A DNA stretch of 64,000 bases from an uncultured Opitutia bacterium (lineage in GTDB: Bacteria > Verrucomicrobiota > Verrucomicrobiia > Opitutales > Opitutaceae): the NCBI GenBank assembly GCA_903834135.1, contig CAILHZ010000016.1:186001-250000 (forward strand), in the 5' to 3' direction. Under the pieces are notes generated by a model that worked only from the letters and a program-made list of their open reading frames with translations, ran no database searches and was not told where the DNA came from. Positions 9,161 to 19,716 of the stretch are shown one piece after another (position 1 is the first letter of the stretch; every line of letters begins with the position of its first letter). The translations under genes and the position numbers were made by a program.

Positions 9161-9544
9161 TTAAGAAGAAACTCCAAGGTTAGTAGCAAGTAAAGGCTCA
9201 TCATCTATCTCAATAAGAAGGCAATAATCACCGGGATCAGGAAATGACAAATTGCGGATTTCGTTGATTAAATTAATCCGGTGCAAAGGACTCTGGGACT
9301 CAAAAGGACGCTCAATAAGCGCTTGCATGCTAGTTGGAGTAAGCCCCATCGAAATCCGCATCACATGCTCACCTGCTGAAACATCCGTTAAAGTCATAAA
9401 CCACACCATGAGCGGATGATTCACAGGGAATTCAAGCGCCTTGATATTAGAAAATACCCCTAAAATAGTATACTTTCCAGAACTAGGGTCGATATGCACT
9501 CCATCGCAGGTAAGCCAGGCTAGGAGTTGTGGTTTAGATTGCAT
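9161..9544 (-). CDS. small DUF6941-like protein
   Basis: This 127-residue cytosolic protein has the pattern LLAWLTCDGVHIDPSSGKYTILGVFSNI followed by a second beta-rich half ending in EIDDEPLLATNLG, which resembles the DUF6941 family; no function is known. I start it at ATG 9544, because the residues predicted from a TTG at 9580 look like untranslated leader. A purine-rich stretch lies about 14 bases upstream of that ATG. It is followed eight bases later by the sugar kinase gene. Confidence 0.65.
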   Translation of the reverse strand: MQSKPQLLAWLTCDGVHIDPSSGKYTILGVFSNIKALEFPVNHPLMVWFMTLTDVSAGEHVMRISMGLTPTSMQALIERPFESQSPLHRINLINEIRNLSFPDPGDYCLLIEIDDEPLLATNLGVSS

Positions 9545-9644
9545 CAATGGCAGTTGGCCTATCTCAAGCCCCAAGGGCAAACCATTTTACTAGCAAAAAG
9601 CCCTGATTTGACGCTGATACTGCTTTTCTTTACACTCTAACCCC

Positions 9645-9833
9645 ATGGGCCTTCAAACCCTGCTAAATACCCTCTCTGCATATCCGCGATGGCTTGTAAT
9701 CCTCGCAGGATGCCTCGTCGGCGCCTTAGCCCTGTGGATAATCTCAAAACTGATCAAATGGGCACTCTGGTTAACTATAATCACACTATTGGCGGGTGGC
9801 CTCATTTTTGCTGGTTGGACACTCTTTCACTAA
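9645..9833 (+). CDS. small two-helix membrane protein
   Basis: This 62-residue frame starts at ATG and encodes almost nothing but two hydrophobic helices (about 17-35 and 40-59) separated by a short Lys/Trp turn. That composition, and its position 52 bases before pyrG on the same strand, support a real small gene. I do not recognise a family. It diverges from the DUF6941-like gene, so the 100 bases between them should hold promoters for both directions. Confidence 0.55.
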   Translation: MGLQTLLNTLSAYPRWLVILAGCLVGALALWIISKLIKWALWLTIITLLAGGLIFAGWTLFH

Positions 9834-9876
9834 ATTTTCCACTCTTATTCTTGCACGTTTAGCGCGTGCCTTTTAA

Positions 9877-11496
<1,620 letters not shown>

Positions 11497-11517
11497 TTTA
11501 AAAAATAAGCGAAACCT

Positions 11518-12312
11518 ATGATCTACGAACCTAGTAAATTACTTCTAATCGCAGGTCCTTGCTCGCTTGAAAATGAGAAGGTCTGCCGCGCTGTAGCAGA
11601 GACATTAATTAAAATTGGTAAAGAACAGCCTGATCTTAAGATTATCTTCAAAGGTTCATTTGATAAAGCAAATCGTACATCGATCGAAGGAGATCGCGGC
11701 ACAGGAATAGCAGAAGGCTTAGCCCTACTCGCCCTTATCAAAAAAGAGTATGGCTTTCCTGTCTTAACTGATGTGCATGAATCTACTCAGGTAAAACAAT
11801 TAGCAGCTGTATGTGACATTATTCAAATTCCTGCATTCCTATGCCGCCAAACCGATTTACTCTTAGCGGCGGCTGCAACAGGTCGGACAGTTAATGTAAA
11901 AAAGGGCCAATTTCTTTCCCCTCAGGAAATGCTTCACGTTACCGGTAAGTTAAAGCACGGTGGCGCAAAAGAAGTATGGCAAACTGAACGCGGCACAACC
12001 TTTGGTTATCAAAACCTAGTTGTAGACATGCGCTCTTTCTCAATCATGAATCAAAACGGTTTCCCTACTATTTTTGATGCCACCCATAGCGTTCAACTTC
12101 CAGGTGCAGGAAATGGTAAGAGTAGCGGGCAAAGAGAATTTGTAGCCCCGTTAGCTAAAGCAGCACTGGCTGCAGGTGCTAGCGGACTATTCATTGAGAC
12201 ACATCCCGATCCCGCAAATGCAATCAGCGATGGTCCAAACATGATTGCTCTTAACGATCTATCCCACCTGATTGCAAATTGCGTTGCAGTGTGGAAAGCA
12301 GCAAAGGCTTAA
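11518..12312 (+). CDS. kdsA: 3-deoxy-D-manno-octulosonate 8-phosphate synthase
   Basis: KdsA condenses phosphoenolpyruvate with arabinose 5-phosphate to KDO-8-phosphate, which is essential for the LPS inner core. The 264-residue TIM barrel shows AGPCSLEN at its start, [24 protein letters not shown], and [12 protein letters not shown]. Cys15 in AGPC occupies the metal-ligand position of Aquifex-type enzymes, and the other ligands (His in DATHS, Glu in FIETHPDP, Asp in AISDGPN) are present. It should therefore be the metal-dependent class. It implies a Gram-negative outer membrane. It lies in an operon with pyrG. Confidence 0.97.
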   Translation: MIYEPSKLLLIAGPCSLENEKVCRAVAETLIKIGKEQPDLKIIFKGSFDKANRTSIEGDRGTGIAEGLALLALIKKEYGFPVLTDVHESTQVKQLAAVCDIIQIPAFLCRQTDLLLAAAATGRTVNVKKGQFLSPQEMLHVTGKLKHGGAKEVWQTERGTTFGYQNLVVDMRSFSIMNQNGFPTIFDATHSVQLPGAGNGKSSGQREFVAPLAKAALAAGASGLFIETHPDPANAISDGPNMIALNDLSHLIANCVAVWKAAKA

Positions 12313-12318
12313 GTCGCC

Positions 12319-13299
12319 TTAGCTTTTGGTAGTACCAGCTTCTTCGTATACCCCGAGGTGACGATAGCGTTCGTATCGTGAATCCAGTAAATCATCTGTT
12401 GTTTTGTCTACAAGTCCTGCCAAGTGCTTATGTAGACTTGCCTTCAATGCTAGGCCTGTAGCCAAAGGATCATTGTGTGCTCCTCCGACAGGTTCTTCGA
12501 TTACTTCATCGATAATACCCTGACTAAATAAATGGGGAGCGCCTAACTTTAAGGCTTCAGCAGCCTTAGGAGCAGCAGCGCCATCTTTCCATAAAATTGC
12601 TGCACAGCCTTCAGGGGAAATGACGGAATAGTAGCTATTCTCAAACATAAGCACTTTATCGGTTACACCGATTCCTAAAGCACCACCAGATCCACCTTCG
12701 CCCACAACAATTGAAATTGTTGGTGTCTTAAGCATAGCCATCTCGCGTAGATTTACTGCGATTGCTTCTGAGACATGCCTTTCTTCAGATGCTACCCCTG
12801 GGAACGCTCCAGGCGTGTCAATAAAGGTAATCACAGGAAGATGAAATTTTTCTGCCATCCGCATTAAGCGAAGTGCTTTACGGTAACCCTCAGGATGCGG
12901 CATTCCGAAATTACGCGAAATTTTCTCTTTTGTATCACGCCCTTTTTGATGCGCAATGATCATGACGGCCTGGCCTTCAAAAAAGGCCGTGCCACCAATC
13001 AAAGCTCGGTCATCACTATACTGACGATCGCCATGTAATTCTTGAAAGTCTTCGAAAATTTGAGCTACGTAATCTAAAGCATAAGGCCTCTTTGCATGAC
13101 GTGCGATCTGCACGCGTTGCCATGGAGTAAGAGATGCGTAAATTTCTTTTTCGAGCTTGGAAATTTTCTTTTCAATCTGAGCTACTTGCTGTGAAACATC
13201 TTCACCTGTTTCAGTAGAGCGCAGACGCACAGATTCGATCTCCATTACGAGTTCTCGTAGCGGTTTTTCAAATTCTAATGCGTAATCTGGAGTGTTCAT
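12319..13299 (-). CDS. accA: acetyl-CoA carboxylase carboxyltransferase subunit alpha
   Basis: AccA, with AccD, transfers carboxyl from carboxybiotin to acetyl-CoA to make malonyl-CoA for fatty acids. The 326-residue protein has the normal N terminus (ALEFEKPLRELVMEIESV), the DRALIGGTAFFEGQAV segment, and the crotonase-like core with FIDTPGAFPGVASEERH and VVGEGGSGGALGIG. I use ATG 13299; a GTG nine bases earlier is in frame. accD is not in this window. It follows a membrane-anchored TPR protein gene by 23 bases. Its 3' end meets kdsA tail to tail with six bases between. Confidence 0.97.
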   Translation of the reverse strand: MNTPDYALEFEKPLRELVMEIESVRLRSTETGEDVSQQVAQIEKKISKLEKEIYASLTPWQRVQIARHAKRPYALDYVAQIFEDFQELHGDRQYSDDRALIGGTAFFEGQAVMIIAHQKGRDTKEKISRNFGMPHPEGYRKALRLMRMAEKFHLPVITFIDTPGAFPGVASEERHVSEAIAVNLREMAMLKTPTISIVVGEGGSGGALGIGVTDKVLMFENSYYSVISPEGCAAILWKDGAAAPKAAEALKLGAPHLFSQGIIDEVIEEPVGGAHNDPLATGLALKASLHKHLAGLVDKTTDDLLDSRYERYRHLGVYEEAGTTKS

Positions 13300-13322
13300 G
13301 CAAATCACTCTAGCCCGTAAAA

Positions 13323-14018
13323 TTACTTACCTGCGTTGATACCAATCACTGGCTTTGAGGCAGGAACTTGGGCCTGAAGTCCAAATGCGCGCTGCGCCCA
13401 AGGACTATTTGAATCTAGCTGCATGAGTTGCCCTGCAAGACGTTGAACTTCATCACCCTTGCCTGCAGAAGCAGCAAGACTAGCAAGTTGATACATCGCT
13501 TCTAGACGAACTGCTTGATACTGCTTTGTATCATCTGAAAGTTGGCGAAGTAGCGCTTGGCCTTCAGTAGCTTGTCCTGCTTGGATCTTAGCCATTGCTA
13601 AACCAAGTTGAGCACGGCTTGCAAAAGGTCCTGCTGGAAGAGCTGCTGCTGCTGCTGAGTACTCAGTGACTGCCTGTGCAAATTGATTTGCACCATAAAT
13701 GGCGTCTGCAATTTGAAGATTAGCTAATCCTGAGAGTGAGTGACCAGGATGAGCAGCGATGAATGCTTTAAAATTATCTACAGTAACTGCCTTAGCGTAT
13801 TCAGCTTGGACACCCGCTTCGCGTTGATCTGCAAGGTAGTCATAACCTGCTTTACCAATATAAAAGAGTGCTACTATAACGCACAGTACGCCAATAGCCT
13901 TACCGTTCTTTTCCCAAAAACCATGGAGCTTCTCATCAATATGAGAATTGCTTGTAGCCACTGGAGCAGTTGAACCTGTAACAGGCGTAAGATTTGAGGA
14001 AGAGTCAGACGTAGACAT
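13323..14018 (-). CDS. membrane-anchored TPR-like protein (YfgM-like)
   Basis: The protein has a polar N terminus (about 35 residues, Ser/Thr-rich), one membrane helix (AIGVLCVIVALFYIGKAGYDY), then an Ala-rich helical region with TPR-like units (NLQIADAIYGANQFAQAVTEY; RAQLGLAMAKIQAGQATEGQ). This is the layout of YfgM/TPR_21 proteins, which act at the Sec translocon in enterobacteria. I start at ATG 14018. An in-frame ATG at 14075 has a better AAGGAGA-like site but adds an unconvincing hydrophobic leader. It is placed between purU and accA; no functional link is evident. Confidence 0.75.
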   Translation of the reverse strand: MSTSDSSSNLTPVTGSTAPVATSNSHIDEKLHGFWEKNGKAIGVLCVIVALFYIGKAGYDYLADQREAGVQAEYAKAVTVDNFKAFIAAHPGHSLSGLANLQIADAIYGANQFAQAVTEYSAAAAALPAGPFASRAQLGLAMAKIQAGQATEGQALLRQLSDDTKQYQAVRLEAMYQLASLAASAGKGDEVQRLAGQLMQLDSNSPWAQRAFGLQAQVPASKPVIGINAGK

Positions 14019-14143
14019 GAAAAAAGAGGTTCTTAGGTCGAAATGAGCCAGTAATAAAGCAACTATAGGCGCCATTGTAAATAGTCATCTCCTTGAGAGA
14101 AGGAAGGCCATAAGAACCCTTAAAATACGCAAACTATTGATTA

Positions 14144-15007
14144 TCAATCAAAAACAACAGTCTTGTGTCCATACACAAGTACCCGGCTTTCGAGATGCCA
14201 CCGAATAGCTTGGGCAAGTACGGTCTTCTCAAGGTCCCTTCCCTTTCGGACCAAATCTGGAACTCCGTGTCTATGGGTGACGCGGACCACATCTTGTTGA
14301 ATAATTGGTCCCTCATCAAGCTGCTCTGTTGCATAGTGAGCCGTGGCTCCAATCAATTTTACCCCACGTTCATGAGCCTGATGATAAGGCTTACCTCCAG
14401 CAAAGGCAGGAAGAAAGGAATGATGGATATTAATCACTGGCTTACCCAAAAAGTTTAAAAAATCCGCGGAAAGCACCTGCATGTAACGCGCAAGAACAAC
14501 AAGCTCTACATTAAGTGACTTAAGTAGCTTAAGTTGAAGAGCCTCAGCTTTTTGTTTTCCCTGAATTCCTGACTCAAAAGGAAAATAGTAAAAGGGCAGA
14601 CCGTAACTGTGTGCTGCCTGTGCAATAATTTCATGATTAGAAATAATAGCCACTAAGTCAGCAATATATTCTCCAGCCTTCCATCTCAGTACGAGATCAT
14701 GAAAGCAGTGATCTTCTTTAGAAACAAACAATGCGACACGCGTACGGTGCACAGAAGAACTCACGCGTGCAGTCATTCCAAGTGCCTTGGCAAATACCAC
14801 AAAAGAATCACTTTCCTCTTGAAGCGTCTGCGGATTGCGCGGTTCCCACTCTATTCGCTGGAAAAAAACACCTTCTTCCATATCTCGATGTTGATCGGCA
14901 TGTAAGATATTACCTCCTTGCTCAAATATCTTTCCAGATACACGAGCAACCAATCCCGGTTGATCAGGTCCTGACAAGAGTGCCGTGAGCGTCACTAACA
15001 GACTCAT
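14144..15007 (-). CDS. purU: formyltetrahydrofolate deformylase
   Basis: PurU hydrolyses 10-formyl-tetrahydrofolate to formate and THF, balancing the one-carbon pool. The 287-residue protein has an N-terminal ACT domain (LTALLSGPDQPGLVARVSG) and a formyltransferase domain with INIHHSFLPAFAGGKPYHQA and the catalytic Asp in EQLDEGPI. The start is separated from the carB stop by a single base, so the two are translated from one message. Confidence 0.95.
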   Translation of the reverse strand: MSLLVTLTALLSGPDQPGLVARVSGKIFEQGGNILHADQHRDMEEGVFFQRIEWEPRNPQTLQEESDSFVVFAKALGMTARVSSSVHRTRVALFVSKEDHCFHDLVLRWKAGEYIADLVAIISNHEIIAQAAHSYGLPFYYFPFESGIQGKQKAEALQLKLLKSLNVELVVLARYMQVLSADFLNFLGKPVINIHHSFLPAFAGGKPYHQAHERGVKLIGATAHYATEQLDEGPIIQQDVVRVTHRHGVPDLVRKGRDLEKTVLAQAIRWHLESRVLVYGHKTVVFD

Positions 15008-15008
15008 A

Positions 15009-18000
15009 TTATTTTACTGCAACAACATTGCCACGGTATTTTTGAATAGGACGAACATTAAGTGGCTTTGTGCGCACAGCCTTAATTGCTTCGATTGCAG
15101 CAAGAGCCCCAGTAATTGTGGTCATCAAACAAATATTATGAGCATACGCAGCTGCACGGATTGCATTCTCGTCGCGGCGAGGAATCATTCCACCAGGCGT
15201 GTTAATGACCATCGAAATTTGCCCGTTCTTGATCATATCTACGGGATTAGGGCGACCTTCACTAATCTTAGATAAGCGTTTTACTTGGACAGAATTATCT
15301 TCGAAAAATTGAGCCGTTCCACTTGTGCTATAAATCGAAAATCCGAATTCAATGAGGGATCTAGCAATCTGAAGTGCTGTTTTCTTATCTGAATCCTTAA
15401 CACTTAAGAAAACATTTCCAGAAGAAGGAAGCCCAGGACGAGCTGCGGCCTGTGCTTTCGCAAAAGCTAAGCCAAGATCATCATCAAGACCCATTACCTC
15501 ACCAGTCGAACGCATTTCAGGTCCAAGAGCTATAGTTGAGCCAGGGAAGCGAACGAAAGGAAATACAGCTTCCTTCACACACCAGTGCTTAGGGGTGACT
15601 TCTTGTGTAACACCTAATTCTGTGAGTGTTTTACCTGCCATGACTTTGGCAGCAATCTTCGCTAGTGGTAAACCAATTGCTTTAGCAACAAAAGGAACTG
15701 TGCGCGATGCACGTGGATTTACTTCGAGCACGTACAGTTGATCGCCTTTGATCGCGTACTGAATATTCATCAGTCCAATAACCTTTAACTCACGAGCAAG
15801 TGCATGGGTTGCTGTGCGCACAACATTAAGCATTGCAGGACTGAGTGTGTGTGGAGGCATTACCATCGCAGCATCACCTGAGTGAACACCTGCAAACTCA
15901 ATATGCTCTAGCATACCGCCTATCACACTGGTCTTACCGTCGCTTAAGCAGTCGACATCAAGTTCAATAGCATCCTCTAGGAATTTATCTATCAAGACAG
16001 GCTTACCTGGCATGACGTCAAACACTTGGCGCGTTACACTCTTTAATTCTTCTTCGGTATAAACGACAAACATGCCACGCCCACCAAGAACGAAGGAAGG
16101 CCGTAGAAGTACAGGATAACCGACATCTTTAGCGTGTTGTGCAGCCTCATGTTCACTCAGGGCAGTACGGTTATCAGGCTGGCGCAAATTAAGTTTATTT
16201 AAAACCGCAGCAAATAATTTACGATCTTCAGCCACCTCAATACTCTCAGGCGAAGTACCGATAATATTTACACCACGCGCCTTAAGTGCAGAAGCGAGAT
16301 TAAGTGGTGTTTGCCCACCGAACTGAACAATCACACCCTGGCAGGCTTCTTGTTCATACACTTCAAGTACATCTTCTAAAGTCAGTGGCTCAAAATACAA
16401 TCGGTCACTGGTATCATAATCCGTAGAAACTGTTTCTGGATTTGAATTCACCATGACTGTTTCAAAACCTATTTCTCTTAAAGCAAAACTTGCGTGCACA
16501 CAGCAGTAATCAAATTCGATGCCTTGGCCGATGCGATTAGGTCCACCACCAAGGATCATAATCTTTGGCTTCTTGGATGGAATCACTTCATTCTCATCAC
16601 CGTAGCTGGAATAATAATAAGGTGTGAAAGCTTCAAATTCAGCAGCACATGTATCTACTAAACGGTAAGCAGTATGCACTCCACGTGCCTTACGGTCCTT
16701 GCGCACCGCATCCATTGTAGAGCCTAAAATACCTGCTAGCTGTGCATCTGAAAAACCAAACTGTTTTGCGCGGCGTAGATGCGTTGTATCCAATGCTGCA
16801 AGAGTTTTGCCCTGCAGTGAAACTTCCATCTCATAGATCTCTTTAAGCTGAGTTAAGAACCAAGGATCTATCTTTGTGAGATCAAATAATTGTTGGATAG
16901 TGTAGCCTGCACGCAGCGCATGACGTAAATAGAAAATACGTTCTGCGTTAGGTGTTCCCAGCTTTGCTTTGATAATAGCATCATCAATAGGCTCGTTACC
17001 ACCAAGACGACCGCCACCAAAACCAAGCGCTCCTACTTCAAGTGAACGCAGTGCTTTTTGAAGCGACTCTTTAAAGGTACGACCAATCGCCATTGCCTCA
17101 CCCACCGACTTCATTGAAGAAGTAAGCGTTGGATCTGCGTTTAAGAATTTCTCGAATGTGAAGCGAGGTATCTTAGTTACGATGTAATCAATTGTAGGCT
17201 CAAAACTAGCAGGTGTGAGACGCGTAATATCATTACGCAATTCATCCAATGTATACCCTACTGCTAATTTTGCTGCAATTTTAGCGATTGGAAAACCTGT
17301 TGCCTTTGAAGCAAGTGCTGAGGACCGAGACACGCGCGGGTTCATTTCAATAACAACCTGACGTCCTGTCTTAGGATCGATAGCAAATTGAATATTTGAG
17401 CCGCCTGTTTCTACACCGATTTCACGTATTACAGCAAACGAAGCATCACGCATCGCTTGGTACTCCTTGTCTGTTAAAGTCATTGCCGGAGCTACAGTGA
17501 TTGAATCGCCTGTATGCACTCCCATAGGATCAAAATTTTCAATCGAGCAAATCACTACGCACTGATCTTTATGATCACGCATGACCTCCATCTCGAACTC
17601 CTTCCATCCAAGTAAGCATTCCTCAACAAGAACTTCGTGAACCGGTGAAATATCAATTCCGTTTGCAACGATACTTTCAAATTCTTCGCGGTTGTAAGCA
17701 ATACCACCACCTGCTCCACCTAAAGTGAATGAAGGGCGAATAATGAGCGGGAAATCTCCAATCTCTAAAGCTGCTAGACGAGCTTCTTCTAAGGTGTGAA
17801 CCGTGCGAGATTTCGCAACGTCCAAACCAATCTTGATCATCGCCTGCTTAAACAATTCACGGTCTTCACCTTTTGAAATTGCTTCAGGTTTAGCACCGAT
17901 CATTTCAACGCCGTACTTAGCTAGAACGCCAAGTCGGTTTAACTCCATCGATAAATTAAGCGCAGTTTGCCCACCAAGTGTTGGCAATAATGCCGACGGT

Positions 18001-18245
18001 CTTTCTGCAGCAATAATTTTTTCTATAAACTCAGGCGTGAGTGGCTCAATATAAGTAACATCTGCGAACTCAGGATCAGTCATGATCGTCGCAGGATTAG
18101 AATTAACTAAAATAACACGATAGCCCTCCTCCTTAAGCGCCTTACACGCCTGTGTGCCGGAATAATCAAATTCACAAGCTTGGCCGATCACAATTGGACC
18201 GGCACCGATAATAAGGATGGACTTTAGATCGCTGCGTTTGGGCAT
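15009..18245 (-). CDS. carB: carbamoyl-phosphate synthase large subunit
   Basis: CarB makes carbamoyl phosphate from bicarbonate, ammonia and two ATP for pyrimidine and arginine synthesis. At 1078 residues it is full length: two ATP-grasp halves ([19 protein letters not shown] near residue 12 and [19 protein letters not shown] near 570), a middle oligomerisation region, and a C-terminal MGS-like allosteric domain ([18 protein letters not shown]). The small subunit gene carA is not adjacent. It heads the carB-purU-TPR-accA string; the 150 bases upstream, shared with the divergent alginate-lyase-family gene, should hold its promoter. Confidence 0.98.
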   Translation of the reverse strand: MPKRSDLKSILIIGAGPIVIGQACEFDYSGTQACKALKEEGYRVILVNSNPATIMTDPEFADVTYIEPLTPEFIEKIIAAERPSALLPTLGGQTALNLSMELNRLGVLAKYGVEMIGAKPEAISKGEDRELFKQAMIKIGLDVAKSRTVHTLEEARLAALEIGDFPLIIRPSFTLGGAGGGIAYNREEFESIVANGIDISPVHEVLVEECLLGWKEFEMEVMRDHKDQCVVICSIENFDPMGVHTGDSITVAPAMTLTDKEYQAMRDASFAVIREIGVETGGSNIQFAIDPKTGRQVVIEMNPRVSRSSALASKATGFPIAKIAAKLAVGYTLDELRNDITRLTPASFEPTIDYIVTKIPRFTFEKFLNADPTLTSSMKSVGEAMAIGRTFKESLQKALRSLEVGALGFGGGRLGGNEPIDDAIIKAKLGTPNAERIFYLRHALRAGYTIQQLFDLTKIDPWFLTQLKEIYEMEVSLQGKTLAALDTTHLRRAKQFGFSDAQLAGILGSTMDAVRKDRKARGVHTAYRLVDTCAAEFEAFTPYYYSSYGDENEVIPSKKPKIMILGGGPNRIGQGIEFDYCCVHASFALREIGFETVMVNSNPETVSTDYDTSDRLYFEPLTLEDVLEVYEQEACQGVIVQFGGQTPLNLASALKARGVNIIGTSPESIEVAEDRKLFAAVLNKLNLRQPDNRTALSEHEAAQHAKDVGYPVLLRPSFVLGGRGMFVVYTEEELKSVTRQVFDVMPGKPVLIDKFLEDAIELDVDCLSDGKTSVIGGMLEHIEFAGVHSGDAAMVMPPHTLSPAMLNVVRTATHALARELKVIGLMNIQYAIKGDQLYVLEVNPRASRTVPFVAKAIGLPLAKIAAKVMAGKTLTELGVTQEVTPKHWCVKEAVFPFVRFPGSTIALGPEMRSTGEVMGLDDDLGLAFAKAQAAARPGLPSSGNVFLSVKDSDKKTALQIARSLIEFGFSIYSTSGTAQFFEDNSVQVKRLSKISEGRPNPVDMIKNGQISMVINTPGGMIPRRDENAIRAAAYAHNICLMTTITGALAAIEAIKAVRTKPLNVRPIQKYRGNVVAVK

Positions 18246-18395
18246 GAAGGTGTAAACAGACGCAAAATTCTGCTAAGAGTTGCTAGCCTATCCATCTACG
18301 TCAAGAGCCCGAGCAATCGAATTTTAATATTATTAGATTTAATAGATATTAATTAAAGACTAGCCCATCTCCAAGAATCCCCTTATTTCGATTAT

Positions 18396-19574
18396 ATGCG
18401 TCTTAAAACCCGTCTTTTTACCATAATTGGCCTCATTTTAGTGGCTAAAGCACCCCAAATACACGCGTCTGAGTCCGTAAAGTTCGATTTAGCAGCATAT
18501 GAAAGACCTCGCCTCATTCAAGAGGCTGAGTCCGTCATCTCCTTGGAGCCTAAGACAATTGTAGCTGCCGCTAATCCACGTAGCGCAGGGGGAATACATG
18601 ACTGGTCATCTGAAGGGGATTACTGGTGGCCAAATCCTAAGAATCCTAACGGACCCTATATCCAAAGGGACGGTATGACTAATCCCGACAACTTCATTGC
18701 TCACAGACAATTCATGCTGGCATTTGTAAGAGCTTTCGATGCTCTGGCAGCAGCTTACAAAGTCACTGCAGATGAACGCTATGCAGAAGCTGCAGTTAAG
18801 CACTTAAGAGCCTGGTTTATTAATCCAGCAACAAAGATGGCTCCTAACCTCAATTATGCTCAGGCCATTCATAATAAAGTAGCAGGCCGCGGCACAGGTG
18901 TTATTGATACCGTTCACTTCGCAGAAGTTGCCTTAGGTATAGAGGTATTAAGACATTCTAAAGCACTCACAGCCGAAGATGACAAAGCAGTTACTCAATG
19001 GTTCAAAGACTACTTAGTATGGCTACAAACTAGCCCTAACGGAACAGAAGAAGAACAAACCTTAAACAACCACGGCACTTGCTGGGTACTACAGGCTGCT
19101 TCATTCGCACATCTTGTTAATGATCAAGTAGTTTTAGCTAAATGCAGAACCCGTTTTAAACAAGATCTTCTGCCTAACCAAATGGCTGCAAATGGTAGCT
19201 TCCCTCGTGAACTTGCCCGCACAAAACCCTATGGTTACTCGATTTTTAACTTAGATGTAATGACATCACTCGCGATGGTGCTTTCTACTCCCTCTGAAAA
19301 CCTCATGACCTACACATTATCAGATGGTCGCAGTATGCTTAAGGGAGTCGCTTTTCTTGCACCCTATGTTGCAGATAAAACAAAGTGGCCTAAGAAACCA
19401 GACGTAATGTATTGGAATGATTGGCCAGTGCGCGAGCCGTTCTTAATTTTCGGAGCGCTTAATACAGATAATGCTACATGGCTAGATACGTGGAAAAAAT
19501 TAGATCCAGATCCAACTGTTGAAGAAATTCGCCGTAACTTACCCGTTAGACAACCAATTCTCTGGGTAAACTAA
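18396..19574 (+). CDS. secreted alginate-lyase-family polysaccharide lyase (PL38-like)
   Basis: The protein has a signal peptide (LFTIIGLILVAKAPQIHAS) and an (alpha/alpha) barrel of the alginate lyase superfamily (PF05426). Diagnostic segments are GDYWWPNPKNPNGPYIQRDG (residues about 73-92), which resembles family PL38, and NNHGTCW (224-230), where the Asn-His pair is the expected neutraliser/catalytic site. It probably cleaves uronic-acid-containing polymers (alginate or glucuronan) in the periplasm. It is a single gene beside a tRNA, not part of a utilisation locus. The exact substrate is not predictable. At 392 residues it is complete. Confidence 0.85.
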   Translation: MRLKTRLFTIIGLILVAKAPQIHASESVKFDLAAYERPRLIQEAESVISLEPKTIVAAANPRSAGGIHDWSSEGDYWWPNPKNPNGPYIQRDGMTNPDNFIAHRQFMLAFVRAFDALAAAYKVTADERYAEAAVKHLRAWFINPATKMAPNLNYAQAIHNKVAGRGTGVIDTVHFAEVALGIEVLRHSKALTAEDDKAVTQWFKDYLVWLQTSPNGTEEEQTLNNHGTCWVLQAASFAHLVNDQVVLAKCRTRFKQDLLPNQMAANGSFPRELARTKPYGYSIFNLDVMTSLAMVLSTPSENLMTYTLSDGRSMLKGVAFLAPYVADKTKWPKKPDVMYWNDWPVREPFLIFGALNTDNATWLDTWKKLDPDPTVEEIRRNLPVRQPILWVN

Positions 19575-19584
19575 TATTCAAAAG

Positions 19585-19659
19585 TGGAGCGGGCGACAGG
19601 ACTCGAACCTGCAATATTCACTTTGGAAAAGTGATGCTTCGCCATTAAGCTACGCCCGC
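19585..19659 (-). tRNA. tRNA-Gly (anticodon TCC)
   Basis: A full cloverleaf can be drawn on the minus strand: acceptor GCGGGCG/CGCCCGC, D stem GCTT/AAGC, anticodon stem TCACT/AGTGA with loop TTTCCAA (anticodon TCC at 19625-19627), and T arm GCAGG-TTCGAGT-CCTGT. The 3' CCA is encoded. It reads GGA/GGG glycine codons. It lies downstream of the PhoH terminator on the same strand, ten bases from the end of the convergent lyase gene. Confidence 0.95.
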
Positions 19660-19679
19660 AGAACCTGACATACCTTTTC

Positions 19680-19707
19680 AAAAGGAAGGCTTGGGGTCAA
19701 GCCTTCC
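19680..19707 (-). terminator. intrinsic terminator after PIN-PhoH gene
   Basis: A perfect 10-bp stem GGAAGGCTTG (19684-19693) / CAAGCCTTCC (19698-19707) with loop GGGT begins ten bases past the PhoH stop. On the minus strand it is followed by TTTTGAAAAGG. This is the clearest terminator for a minus-strand gene here. Confidence 0.75.
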
Positions 19708-19716
19708 AGAAAAGCT

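Noticed and set aside
9853-9869. GCACG/CGTGC hairpin followed by CTTTTAA before pyrG
   Set aside because: The stem is only 5 bp and lies 17 bases before the start; too weak to call an attenuator.
12304-12327. AAGGC/GCCTT inverted repeat followed by CTTTT between kdsA and accA
   Set aside because: A 5-bp stem across a stop codon with a 7-base loop is not convincing as a terminator.
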